From: Burkholderiales bacterium
GTDB taxonomy: Bacteria > Pseudomonadota > Gammaproteobacteria > Burkholderiales > SG8-39
Reading direction: 5' to 3'
DNA: 13,313 nt
Assembly (NCBI GenBank): GCA_027457185.1
Contig: DAIDTN010000037.1
Span: forward strand, 1-13,313
Positions 4,082 through 11,086 of the stretch are shown piece by piece (positions within the stretch are counted from its first letter, which is position 1; every line of letters begins with the position of its first letter). The position numbers and the translations under genes are program-made. A model generated the notes under the pieces. The model was not told the DNA's origin. It searched no databases and saw only the letters and a program-made list of their open reading frames with translations.

Positions 4082-6049
4082 TCAGACGGCCAGTTCCGGC
4101 ATATTGCGGAACAGCGCCAGCACCTCCGGGTTGGCGAGCGCGTCGGTGTGCGTCACCGCCATGCCGTGCACCATCGCCTTCACCGCGAGTTCCACCACCT
4201 TGCCGTTCTTGGTGCGCGGGATATCGGGCACCTGCACGATGCGCGCCGGTACGTGGCGCGGCGTGGTGTGCTCGCGGATCTGGCGGCGGATGCGCTCCTC
4301 CAGCGCCGCGTCGAGCACGAGGGCGGCGCGCAGCTTCACGAACAGCACCACGCGCGTGTCGCTGGGCTGATCGGGCGGCCATAGCTGGCCGATGGCGACC
4401 GCTTCCTCAACTTCGTCGATTTTCTCGACCTGGCCGTAGATCTCGGCGGTGCCGATGCGCACGCCGCCCGGATTCAGGGTCGCATCCGAGCGCCCGTAGA
4501 CGATCATGGTGCCGCGCTCGGTCAGCTCGCAGTAATCGCCGTGGCACCACACATTGGGATAGCGTGCGAAATAGGCATCGTGGTAGCGCTTGCCGTCCGG
4601 GTCGTTCCAGAAGCCGACCGGCATCGACGGAAACGGCCTGGTGCAGACGAGCTCGCCTTTTTGCCCGACCAGCGCGCGGCCGTCCTCGTCCCACACTTCG
4701 ACCTTCATCCCCAGGCTGCGGCACTGCAGCTCGCCGCGGTAGACGGGCAGGATCGGATTGGCATCGGCGAAGCAGCCCATGATGTCGGTGCCGCCGGAAA
4801 TCGACGACAGGCACACGTCGCGCTTGATCTCGCGGTAGACGTAGTCGTAGCTCTCCGGCACCAGCGGCGAACCGGTGGAAATGATGGTGCGCACCGTGGC
4901 GAGGCCGTGCGTCTTGCCCGGCTTGAGGCCGCGCTTGGCGATCGCGTCGATGAACTTGGCCGACGTGCCGAACTGAGTGAAGCGCTCGGCATCGCAGAAG
5001 TCGAACATGATCGCCGCGTCGCGCATGAACGGCGAGCCGTCGTAGAGCATCAGGCTCGCCTCCGCGATCAGGCCCTGGAACAGCAGGTTCCACATCACCC
5101 AGTTGCAGGTGGTGTAGTAGAAAAAACGGTCGAGCGGTTTCACGTCGAACTGAAGCTTGTAGGTCTTCAGCGCCGAGAGCAGCGTCCCGCCCGCGCCGTG
5201 CACGATGCATTTGGGCTTGCCGGTGGTGCCCGAGGTGAACAGGATGTAGAGCGGATGGTCGAACGGCAGCTGCGCATAAGCGATCGCGCCCGGCGCGTAG
5301 GGTGCGATCCAGTCGGCGTAGCGCCGCGCGTTGGCGATGCCGGACACATCGGGCTGCACGCGCAGGTGCGGCACCACCACCACGCGGCGCACGGAGGGCA
5401 ATTGCGCGGCGATGTCGCGCACGCGCGCGATCGAGTCGTGCGCCTTGCCGTTGTAGAGGTAGCCATCGGCCGTGAACAGGAGCTTGGGCTCGGTCTGGCC
5501 GAAACGGTCGAGCACGCCGTCGCTGCCGAAATCGGGCGAGCAGGACGACCAGACCGCGCCGATCGAGATCGCCGCCAGGGCGAGCACCGCCGTCTCCGGC
5601 ATGTTCGGCATGAACGCGGCGACGCGCTCGCCCGCGACCAGGCCCTCGGCGCGCATCGCCTGCGCCACGCGCGACACCTCGGACTGCAGTCCGGCGTGGC
5701 TCAGGCGGCGGCGAAAACCGGTTTCATCCCAGAACACCAGGGCGTCGGTCGCGTCGCGCCGGCGCAGCATGTTCTCGGCGAAATTGAGCCGCGCATCCGG
5801 AAACCATTTGGCGCCGGGCATGCGATCGCCGTCGACGAGCACGCGCTTGCCTTTGTTCGAGGCGATAACGCCGCAGAAATCCCACACCGCGTCCCAGAAC
5901 TGTTCGGGGCGGTCCACGCTCCAATCATAGAATTCCGGATAGGTATTGAATTTGAGCTTCCAGCGCCGGATCGCGCGGCGCGCGAACGCGGTGACATTCG
6001 CCTGTTCGATCAGCGCCTGGTCCGGCGCCCACATCGGCCGTTCCGACAT
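4082..6049 (-). CDS. aacS: Acetoacetyl-CoA synthetase
   Basis: The 655-residue product is the usual length for acetoacetyl-CoA ligase (EC 6.2.1.16), a cytosolic ANL-superfamily enzyme that activates acetoacetate with ATP and CoA, feeding ketone bodies or polyhydroxybutyrate breakdown products into thiolysis. The start MSERPMWAPDQAL at 6049 matches the family N-terminus; the frame stays open further upstream but overlaps another gene there. Family marks are the FNTYPEFYDWSVDRPEQFW segment, CSPDFGSDGVLDRFGQTEPK, the P-loop-like ILFTSGTTGKPKCIVHG (about residues 268-285), the hinge region GRSDATLNPGGVRIGTAEIY (about 517-536) and the catalytic-lysine segment RTKNGKVVE with K617. No ribosome site stands out. 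The gene sits 11 bp downstream of a small membrane-protein gene on the same strand, suggesting cotranscription. Confidence 0.93.
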   Translation of the reverse strand: MSERPMWAPDQALIEQANVTAFARRAIRRWKLKFNTYPEFYDWSVDRPEQFWDAVWDFCGVIASNKGKRVLVDGDRMPGAKWFPDARLNFAENMLRRRDATDALVFWDETGFRRRLSHAGLQSEVSRVAQAMRAEGLVAGERVAAFMPNMPETAVLALAAISIGAVWSSCSPDFGSDGVLDRFGQTEPKLLFTADGYLYNGKAHDSIARVRDIAAQLPSVRRVVVVPHLRVQPDVSGIANARRYADWIAPYAPGAIAYAQLPFDHPLYILFTSGTTGKPKCIVHGAGGTLLSALKTYKLQFDVKPLDRFFYYTTCNWVMWNLLFQGLIAEASLMLYDGSPFMRDAAIMFDFCDAERFTQFGTSAKFIDAIAKRGLKPGKTHGLATVRTIISTGSPLVPESYDYVYREIKRDVCLSSISGGTDIMGCFADANPILPVYRGELQCRSLGMKVEVWDEDGRALVGQKGELVCTRPFPSMPVGFWNDPDGKRYHDAYFARYPNVWCHGDYCELTERGTMIVYGRSDATLNPGGVRIGTAEIYGQVEKIDEVEEAVAIGQLWPPDQPSDTRVVLFVKLRAALVLDAALEERIRRQIREHTTPRHVPARIVQVPDIPRTKNGKVVELAVKAMVHGMAVTHTDALANPEVLALFRNMPELAV

Positions 6050-6060
6050 TGCTTGCGCGC

Positions 6061-6291
6061 TCAGGTGACCAGCCCGACCAGGTAGGCTACGCCGTAGGAG
6101 ATGGCGGCGGCGCCGATGAATACCACCATGCCGCGGGTCATACCCTTGGGTATGCCCATTTCCTCCAGATGGCGCTTGATGTAATAGGCCGCGATGAAAT
6201 ACGCGATCGTCGAAATGACGATGCTGCTCATGTTGAGGCTGCCCATGTTGAGGCCGCCCATGTTGAGGTTGTTCGTATTGGTGTTGTTCAT
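6061..6291 (-). CDS. Unrecognised small two-helix membrane protein with Asn/Met-rich repeat N-terminus
   Basis: From ATG 6291 this is 76 residues. The first 23, starting MNNTNTNNLNMGG, are low-complexity Asn/Met/Gly made by a 15-bp tandem repeat. The rest holds two hydrophobic segments, about SSIVISTIAYFIAAYYI and GMVVFIGAAAISYGVAYLVGL, separated by a charged stretch KRHLEEMGIPKGMTR; this suggests an inner-membrane hairpin. I do not recognise the family. In-frame ATGs at 6261, 6246 and 6231 inside the repeat are possible alternative starts. No strong ribosome site is seen before 6291. It ends 11 bp before aacS on the same strand, so it is likely the first gene of a two-gene transcript. The conserved-looking membrane part supports a real gene. 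Confidence 0.6.
   Translation of the reverse strand: MNNTNTNNLNMGGLNMGSLNMSSIVISTIAYFIAAYYIKRHLEEMGIPKGMTRGMVVFIGAAAISYGVAYLVGLVT
6229..6273 (-). repeat. Three tandem 15-bp units inside the small membrane-protein gene
   Basis: On the plus strand the units are 6229-6243 (CATGTTGAGGCTGCC), 6244-6258 (one change) and 6259-6273 (diverged at the last bases). They are in frame and encode repeated L-N-M-(G/S)-x on the minus strand. The length keeps the frame, so copy number could vary without breaking the gene. Confidence 0.9.
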
Positions 6292-6356
6292 GGCGCAAGC
6301 ATACCCAAAAGCGGACCGGTAGTGGCGCCGATTTCGCGCCCGATATGGTGCCGCCG

Positions 6357-6400
6357 GCGCAGCTTCCGCTGCGCGCACGGTTCGGCATCGGGCGATGCCG
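6357..6400. repeat. Two adjacent hairpins in the divergent intergenic region
   Basis: GCGCAGC (6357-6363)/GCTGCGC (6368-6374) has a TTCC loop, and CGGCATC (6383-6389)/GATGCCG (6394-6400) has a GGGC loop. Both are perfect 7-bp stems, 8 bp apart, in the 192-bp space between the divergent membrane-protein and racemase genes. No T-run follows either. They could be regulator-binding palindromes or leader structures. I find no clear promoter hexamers in this space. Confidence 0.45.
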
Positions 6401-6483
6401 CTGGCGCATGGCGCGCTGAACGCATAGCATTGGGGTTTCACGACGAGCTTGCCTGCATCAAGCTCCGCACAACACACACGGGC

Positions 6484-7224
6484 ATGCGCATGAACGCGAT
6501 GATCGGAATACTGGGCGGGATGGGCCCCCTGGCGACGGTGGATTTCCTGGGCAAACTGGTCGGGCGCACCCGCGCCAGCTGCGACCAGGAGCATGTGCCC
6601 GTGGTCGTCTATTCAGTGCCGCAGATCCCGGACCGCAGCGCGAGCATATTGCGCGGCGGCGAGTCTCCGCTGCCGGCCATGCGTGCCGGCATACGCACGC
6701 TCGAGCGCGCCGGAGCGGGCGCCATTGCGATAGCCTGCAATACCGCGCACTTCTGGTATGACGATCTCGCGCGCGACTGCCGCGTGCCATTGCTGCACAT
6801 CGCCGACTGCGCCTGTGCCGCACTGGGACGCGAGGTTGCAAAGGTTGGTTTGATTGCCACCAGGGGGACGCTGGCCGCCGGCTTTTATCAGCAGCGCCTC
6901 GCCTTGCGCGGCTACGCCTGCCTGACGAACGGGCAGGACGAAGTCGACGCGTGGGTCACCCCCGGCATAAGCCTGGTCAAGGCCGGCGACCTGCGGGGCG
7001 CAGGCGCACTGCTGCAGCAGGCCGTCGCGGCGCTGCTCGAGCGCGGAGCGCAGCGCGTTATCCTCGCCTGCACCGAGATCCCGCCCGCGCTGGAGTGCGT
7101 CGCGGCGCCGCAGCTGCAGCAATGCATTGACGCGACCGCCACCCTGGCCGATGCCTGCATACAGTGGTCCCTGCGCAACGCACCGGCGGAACCGGCTGCA
7201 GCGCGTGCAGACGAAGTGGCTTGA
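6484..7224 (+). CDS. Aspartate/glutamate racemase family protein
   Basis: The product is 244-246 residues, depending on whether ATG 6484 or ATG 6490 is used; no ribosome site decides. It begins MIGILGGMGPLATVDFLGKL, the hallmark of the Asp/Glu racemase family (YgeA/RacX branch). Both halves of the two-cysteine, cofactor-independent active site are present: IAIACNTAHFWYDDL (first Cys) and RVILACTEIPPAL (second Cys). VPVVVYSVPQIPDRS is the substrate-loop region. Members interconvert L- and D-aspartate or -glutamate, or have broad amino-acid racemase activity. The gene lies immediately upstream of a glutamate/aspartate-type ABC transporter on the same strand, which fits an acidic amino-acid substrate, although the transporter has its own promoter. 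Confidence 0.88.
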   Translation: MRMNAMIGILGGMGPLATVDFLGKLVGRTRASCDQEHVPVVVYSVPQIPDRSASILRGGESPLPAMRAGIRTLERAGAGAIAIACNTAHFWYDDLARDCRVPLLHIADCACAALGREVAKVGLIATRGTLAAGFYQQRLALRGYACLTNGQDEVDAWVTPGISLVKAGDLRGAGALLQQAVAALLERGAQRVILACTEIPPALECVAAPQLQQCIDATATLADACIQWSLRNAPAEPAAARADEVA

Positions 7225-7357
7225 GGACTTCCCCGGCCGCCGGGACGCCCAGCCTTTCGCGCGCGTGCCGAGCGGCGTCGAATGGCGCAATCCGCGTTGC
7301 AGCAGGGCACCGCTGCTGCCGTCCGAACAGGCTCACCCGGACGAGGGAGACCAAACT

Positions 7358-7386
7358 TGGACAATACCCGGGCTAATCGGTACAAT
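7358..7386 (+). promoter_or_regulatory. Sigma-70-type promoter for gltI
   Basis: A -35 TGGACA (7358-7363) and a -10 TACAAT (7381-7386) are separated by 17 bp, 66 bp before the gltI start. Each hexamer matches the consensus at five of six positions. No leader-peptide or riboswitch pattern is apparent in the short leader. Confidence 0.6.
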
Positions 7387-7452
7387 CGTCCGCTCAACCA
7401 GTCCGGCCGGTCCGCCGCCGGGCTGCGCCCACAAATCTAAAGGGAGAGTCTC

Positions 7453-8373
7453 ATGAAACGCCTCGCGTCTTTGATTGCAGCGACTGTCGCCCTTTCCGCC
7501 TTTGCCGCGTTTTCCGCGCCGGCAAACGCGCAGGGTCTCACCGGAACGCTGAAAAAGGTCAAGGAATCTGGAACGATCACCATCGGTCACCGCGTCAGCT
7601 CGATCCCGTTCTCGTACTACGACGACAAGCAGCACCCGGTCGGATATGCGATGGACATCTGCTACAAAATCGTCGACGCGGTCAAGGCCGATCTGAAAAT
7701 GCCTAACCTGAAGGTCAAGCTGCTGCCGGTGACCTCGTCCACGCGGATTCCGCTGATGGCGAACGGCACCATCGACCTCGAGTGCGGTTCGACCACCAAC
7801 AACGCCGAGCGCAAGAAACAGGTGGATTTCGGCATGACTTATTACGTGGTGAAGTACCGCTTCGTATCCAAAAAGTCGGCCCATATGGACAAGATCGACG
7901 ACCTCAAAGGCAAGACCGTGGTATCGACCGCGGGCACGACCGACATCAATGCGCTTAACAAGCTCAATACCTCGCGCAACTTCGGCATGAATATTCTTGC
8001 CGCGAACGACCACGCCGAAGCGTTCCTGATGGTCGAAACCGGACGCGCATCGGCATTCCTGATGGACGACATTCTTCTCTCCGGCCTGGTCGCCAACTCG
8101 AAGAATCCATCCGAATTCAGCATTTCGTCGGAGAGCCTGGGTCTCGAGCCCTACAGCCTGATGCTGCGCAAGGACGACCCCGAGTTCAAGAAACTGGTCG
8201 ACGACACGATGACCAAGCTGTACACCAGCGGCGAGATCATGAAGATCTACGACAAGTGGTTCATGAAACCGATCCCGCCCAAGGGAATCAACCTCAACAC
8301 CCCGGTGAGCGACGCGCTCAAGAACGTGTTCGAGCACCCCACCGACTCGCCCGACCCGAGCGTCTACAAGTAG
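7453..8373 (+). CDS. gltI: Glutamate/aspartate ABC transporter periplasmic binding protein
   Basis: The 306-residue protein starts at ATG 7453 behind AAAGGGAGAG. It has a Sec signal peptide, MKRLASLIAATVALSAF, with likely cleavage after PANA (about residue 26). The mature part is an SBP_bac_3 domain closely resembling GltI: ITIGHRVSSIPFSYYDD, DLECGSTTNNAERKKQVDF, DLKGKTVVSTAGTTDINALNKLN, SAFLMDDILLSGL, MLRKDDPEFKKL and YDKWFMKPIPPKGINLN. These include the segments that contact the ligand carboxylates in GltI-type proteins. It captures acidic amino acids in the periplasm and delivers them to GltJK. It is the first gene of the gltIJKL cluster, followed by a strong hairpin that separates it from the permease genes. 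Confidence 0.93.
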   Translation: MKRLASLIAATVALSAFAAFSAPANAQGLTGTLKKVKESGTITIGHRVSSIPFSYYDDKQHPVGYAMDICYKIVDAVKADLKMPNLKVKLLPVTSSTRIPLMANGTIDLECGSTTNNAERKKQVDFGMTYYVVKYRFVSKKSAHMDKIDDLKGKTVVSTAGTTDINALNKLNTSRNFGMNILAANDHAEAFLMVETGRASAFLMDDILLSGLVANSKNPSEFSISSESLGLEPYSLMLRKDDPEFKKLVDDTMTKLYTSGEIMKIYDKWFMKPIPPKGINLNTPVSDALKNVFEHPTDSPDPSVYK

Positions 8374-8390
8374 GCCGGCCGGCGTAGTTG

Positions 8391-8422
8391 TGCGACGGGG
8401 GCGGCAGCCCCCGTCGCATTTT
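8391..8422 (+). terminator. Attenuating terminator between gltI and gltJ
   Basis: TGCGACGGGGGC (8391-8402) and GCCCCCGTCGCA (8407-8418) form a perfect 12-bp stem with a GGCA loop, followed by TTTT (8419-8422). The hairpin lies 17 bp after gltI and 16 bp before gltJ. It would stop part of the transcripts and protect the gltI 3' end. Confidence 0.8.
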
Positions 8423-8438
8423 GGACCTCGGGGAGCCC

Positions 8439-9200
8439 ATGCACTACCACTGGAACTGGCGCATCTACTGGCAACAGTCGCCCGACGGTAGCGGCACGTA
8501 CCTGCATACGCTGTTCGTCGGTTTGGGCTGGACGCTCGCCCTGGCACTGCTAGCCTGGGCGATCGCGCTGCTGCTCGGCATCGTCGTCGGCGTGATCCGC
8601 ACCACGCCGCTGCGCTGGCTCGAGCGCATAGGCAACGCGTACGTCGAGCTGTTCCGCAACATACCGCTGCTGGTGCAGATGTTTCTGTGGTATTTCGTGA
8701 TGCCGGAGCTGGTGCCGACGGCGCTGGGCGACTGGATCAAGCAAATGCCGCCGCCGTGGGGCGCGTTCGTGCCGGCGGTGCTGTGCCTGGGCACGTTCAC
8801 TTCGGCGCGGGTGGCCGAGCAGGTGCGCGCCGGTATCAATTCGCTGTCGCGCGGCCAGGGCATGGCCGGCACGGCACTCGGCCTGACGCTGCCGCAAACC
8901 TACCGGTACGTGCTGCTGCCGATGGCTTTGCGCATCATCGTTCCGCCTCTCGGCTCCGAGTTTCTCAACATCATCAAGAACTCGGCGGTAGCCCTGACGA
9001 TCAACGTGGTCGAACTGACCGCGAGCGCGCGCGCGATGCAGGAGTACAGCTTCCAGGTATTCGAGGCATTCACCGCGGCCACTGTCATCTACCTGCTGGT
9101 CAACCTGGTGGTGGTGCTGCTGATGCGCTTGATCGAGCGCAAGATCGCGGTTCCGGGCCTCATCGGCCCCTCCGGCGGGCCAGCGCCCGCGGGCCACTGA
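8439..9200 (+). CDS. gltJ: Glutamate/aspartate ABC transporter permease GltJ
   Basis: This 253-residue inner-membrane protein starts at ATG 8439 behind GGGGAG (8430-8435), beginning MHYHWNWRIYWQQ, close to GltJ N-termini. Several hydrophobic helices are seen, e.g. TLALALLAWAIALLLGIVVGV and AATVIYLLVNLVVVLLM. The HisMQ-type signatures are YVELFRNIPLLVQMFLWYF, ARVAEQVRAGINSLSRGQ and the cytoplasmic EAA-like loop GTALGLTLPQTYRYVLLPMA, which docks to the ATPase. It pairs with GltK as the transmembrane pore. The gene ends 11 bp before gltK. Confidence 0.92.
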   Translation: MHYHWNWRIYWQQSPDGSGTYLHTLFVGLGWTLALALLAWAIALLLGIVVGVIRTTPLRWLERIGNAYVELFRNIPLLVQMFLWYFVMPELVPTALGDWIKQMPPPWGAFVPAVLCLGTFTSARVAEQVRAGINSLSRGQGMAGTALGLTLPQTYRYVLLPMALRIIVPPLGSEFLNIIKNSAVALTINVVELTASARAMQEYSFQVFEAFTAATVIYLLVNLVVVLLMRLIERKIAVPGLIGPSGGPAPAGH

Positions 9201-9211
9201 GGGGCGCGCCG

Positions 9212-9904
9212 GTGTTCAGCGGCTTCGATTTCAATGTCATCGAGCGCTCCTGGCGCTACCTGTTCTTCGATGGCATGGAGTTCACGCTGCGCCTCACGCT
9301 GTTCGCGATGGCGGGAGGGGTCGTATTCGGCACGCTGCTCGCGATGATGCGCCTGTCGAGCATCAAGCCGCTGGCGTGGATCGCGGGAACGTACGTGAAC
9401 GTGCTGCGCTCGGTCCCGCTGGTGCTGGTCATTTTCTGGTTCTACTTCCTCGTTCCCTACATGGGCGCATGGGTGGTGCGCTCGGATACCCCGATCCACG
9501 TCGGCGCCTTCGCGTCCTGTCTGCTGACCTTCACCATGTTCGAGGCATGCTACTACTGCGAGATCATGCGCGCCGGGATCCAGTCGATCTCCCGCGGGCA
9601 GGTCTCGGCGGGCTACGCGATCGGGCTCAATTACTGGCAGACCATGGGTCAGATCGTGCTGCCGCAGGCGTTCCGCAACATGGTACCGATACTGCTGACG
9701 CAAACCATCGTCCTGTTCCAGGACGTCTCGCTGGTCTACGTCCTCTCGATCACCGATTTCGTCGGCGCCGCGAGCAAGGTGGCCCAACGCGACGGGCGCC
9801 TGGTGGAGATGTATACCTTCGTCGCGCTGATCTACTTCATTTCGTGTTTCGCGCTGTCGCTGCTGGTGCGCAAGCTGCAGGCGCGCATCGCCGTCGTCCG
9901 CTGA
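9212..9904 (+). CDS. gltK: Glutamate/aspartate ABC transporter permease GltK
   Basis: The 230-residue membrane protein most likely starts at GTG 9212, reading (f)MFSGFDFNVIERSWRYLFF, with TGAGGGG at the end of gltJ as ribosome site. No ATG lies closer to the family N-terminus. Signatures are GMEFTLRLTLFAMAGGVVFGTLLAMMRLS, YVNVLRSVPLVLVIFWFYF, CYYCEIMRAGIQSISRGQ and the EAA loop SAGYAIGLNYWQTMGQIVLPQAFRN, with C-terminal helix FVALIYFISCFALSLLV. It is the second half of the transmembrane pore. It lies 11 bp from gltJ and 23 bp from gltL, so it is probably cotranscribed with both. Confidence 0.91.
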   Translation: MFSGFDFNVIERSWRYLFFDGMEFTLRLTLFAMAGGVVFGTLLAMMRLSSIKPLAWIAGTYVNVLRSVPLVLVIFWFYFLVPYMGAWVVRSDTPIHVGAFASCLLTFTMFEACYYCEIMRAGIQSISRGQVSAGYAIGLNYWQTMGQIVLPQAFRNMVPILLTQTIVLFQDVSLVYVLSITDFVGAASKVAQRDGRLVEMYTFVALIYFISCFALSLLVRKLQARIAVVR

Positions 9905-9927
9905 TCCAACCCGGAAGGCCCTGCACC

Positions 9928-10656
9928 ATGATAGAGATAAAAGACATAAGCAAGTGGTACGGAACCTTCCAGGTTCTTACGCAGTGCTCGACGCGCGTCA
10001 GCAAAGGCGAGGTGGTCGTCGTCTGCGGCCCCTCGGGCAGCGGCAAATCCACCTTGATCAAGTGCGTGAATGGCCTCGAACCGTTCCAGAAGGGCGAGAT
10101 CCGCGTCGACGGCATTTCGGTCGGCGACCCCAAGACCAATCTGCCGAAGCTGCGCGCGCGCATCGGCATGGTGTTCCAGAACTTCGAACTGTTCCCGCAC
10201 ATGACCGTGAGCCAGAACCTGACGCTGGCGCAGGTCAAGGTGCTCGGGCGCAGCCAGGAGGCGGCGCTCGCCAAAGGGATGGCGCTGCTCGACCGCGTGG
10301 GCCTGAAGGCGCAGGCCGACAAGCATCCGGGCAACCTTTCCGGCGGCCAGCAGCAGCGCGTGGCGATCGCGCGCGCGCTTTGCATGGATCCGATCGCCAT
10401 GCTGTTCGACGAACCGACGTCCGCACTGGACCCGGAGATGATTAACGAAGTGCTCGACGTCATGGTTCAGCTTGCCCAGGAAGGCATGACCATGATGTGC
10501 GTGACGCACGAGATGGGCTTTGCGCGCAGGGTGGCGCATCGCGTAATCTTCATGGACCATGGCAGCATCGTCGAAGACGCCACCAAGGACGATTTCTTCG
10601 GCAAGCCGCGCTCGGAGCGGGCGCAGCAGTTCCTGTCGAAAATCCTTCACCATTAA
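9928..10656 (+). CDS. gltL: Glutamate/aspartate ABC transporter ATP-binding protein
   Basis: This 242-residue cytoplasmic ATPase starts at ATG 9928 with GGAAGG at 9912-9917. Walker A GPSGSGKST is at residues 34-42, the Q-loop Q84 is in MVFQNFELFPHMT, the ABC signature LSGGQQQR is at 137-144, Walker B MLFDEPTSALD is at 158-168 and the switch histidine H194 is in VTHEMGFA. All nucleotide-binding elements are intact, and the length is normal for the polar amino-acid (GlnQ/GltL) subfamily. It powers import through GltJK. It is the last gene of the transporter group. Confidence 0.94.
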   Translation: MIEIKDISKWYGTFQVLTQCSTRVSKGEVVVVCGPSGSGKSTLIKCVNGLEPFQKGEIRVDGISVGDPKTNLPKLRARIGMVFQNFELFPHMTVSQNLTLAQVKVLGRSQEAALAKGMALLDRVGLKAQADKHPGNLSGGQQQRVAIARALCMDPIAMLFDEPTSALDPEMINEVLDVMVQLAQEGMTMMCVTHEMGFARRVAHRVIFMDHGSIVEDATKDDFFGKPRSERAQQFLSKILHH

Positions 10657-10657
10657 A

Positions 10658-10681
10658 CGCCCCGGTCGTAAGGCCGAGGCG
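10658..10681 (+). terminator. Weak hairpin after gltL
   Basis: CGCCCCGGTC and GGCCGAGGCG flank a GTAA loop and pair at nine of ten positions, counting one G-T wobble. No immediate T-run follows. It may end gltIJKL transcripts partially, since the next gene starts 65 bp after gltL on the same strand. Confidence 0.35.
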
Positions 10682-10721
10682 CGGCACAGTCCGCCTTTTG
10701 TACTCCATCGGGGAGACCGCA

Positions 10722-11030
10722 ATGGTTCTGCTTGAATTTTCCATGTCGCCGCTGGACAAAGGCGACAGCCTCAGCCAGTACGTGGCGCGTTCTCTCGATA
10801 TCATCGACAAGAGCGGACTGCCTTACCAGCTGACGCCGATGGGCACCATCGTCGAAGGCGAGTGGGAGGAGGTGATGGCGCTGGTCACATCCTGTTTTCG
10901 AACCATGAGCCAGGACTGCAGCCGGATTTCCACCTCGATGAAAATCGACTATCGCGCCGGAAAAAGTGGGCGCCTGAAGAGCAAGATCCGCTCGATCGAA
11001 AGCAAGTTGGGCAGAACGCTCTCGACCTGA
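10722..11030 (+). CDS. Thiamine-binding protein of the UPF0045/MTH1187 family
   Basis: The 102-residue protein starts at ATG 10722 with GGGGAG at 10710-10715. It opens MVLLEFSMSPLDKGDSLSQY and continues VARSLDIIDKSGLPYQLTPMGTIVEGEWEEVM, then DCSRISTSMKIDYRAG and IESKLGR. This is the ferredoxin-like MTH1187/YkoF-related fold (DUF77/UPF0045); family members bind thiamine-type ligands and assemble as tetramers in the cytosol. The role is probably binding or buffering of thiamine, but this is not proven for most members. It is downstream of gltL and could be read from the same promoter. It converges on a ThDP-dependent enzyme gene. Confidence 0.87.
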   Translation: MVLLEFSMSPLDKGDSLSQYVARSLDIIDKSGLPYQLTPMGTIVEGEWEEVMALVTSCFRTMSQDCSRISTSMKIDYRAGKSGRLKSKIRSIESKLGRTLST

Positions 11031-11036
11031 GCGGGT

Positions 11037-11068
11037 GCAGGAAAGAGGCGGGGCCCGCGCATTCCTGC
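11037..11068. terminator. Nested inverted repeat between convergent genes
   Basis: GCAGGAA (11037-11043) pairs with TTCCTGC (11062-11068) around an inner GCGGG/CCCGC (11048-11058). It fills the 56-bp gap between convergent stops and could act on both strands, but lacks a clear T-run. Confidence 0.4.
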
Positions 11069-11086
11069 CCTGGCTCCCGCGCTTTG

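Noticed and set aside
4541..6085. Long open frame (514 codons) on the plus strand opposite acetoacetyl-CoA synthetase
   Set aside because: Composition is Arg/Ala/His-rich without any domain; it is the GC-driven shadow of aacS, whose own motifs are unambiguous.
6050..6430. N-terminal extension of acetoacetyl-CoA synthetase to 782 residues
   Set aside because: The added part is a His/Gln-rich out-of-frame reading of the small membrane-protein gene; the family start is at 6049.
8687..9211. Upstream extension of the gltK frame through gltJ
   Set aside because: The extension reads gltJ in the wrong frame; GTG 9212 gives the family-length GltK.
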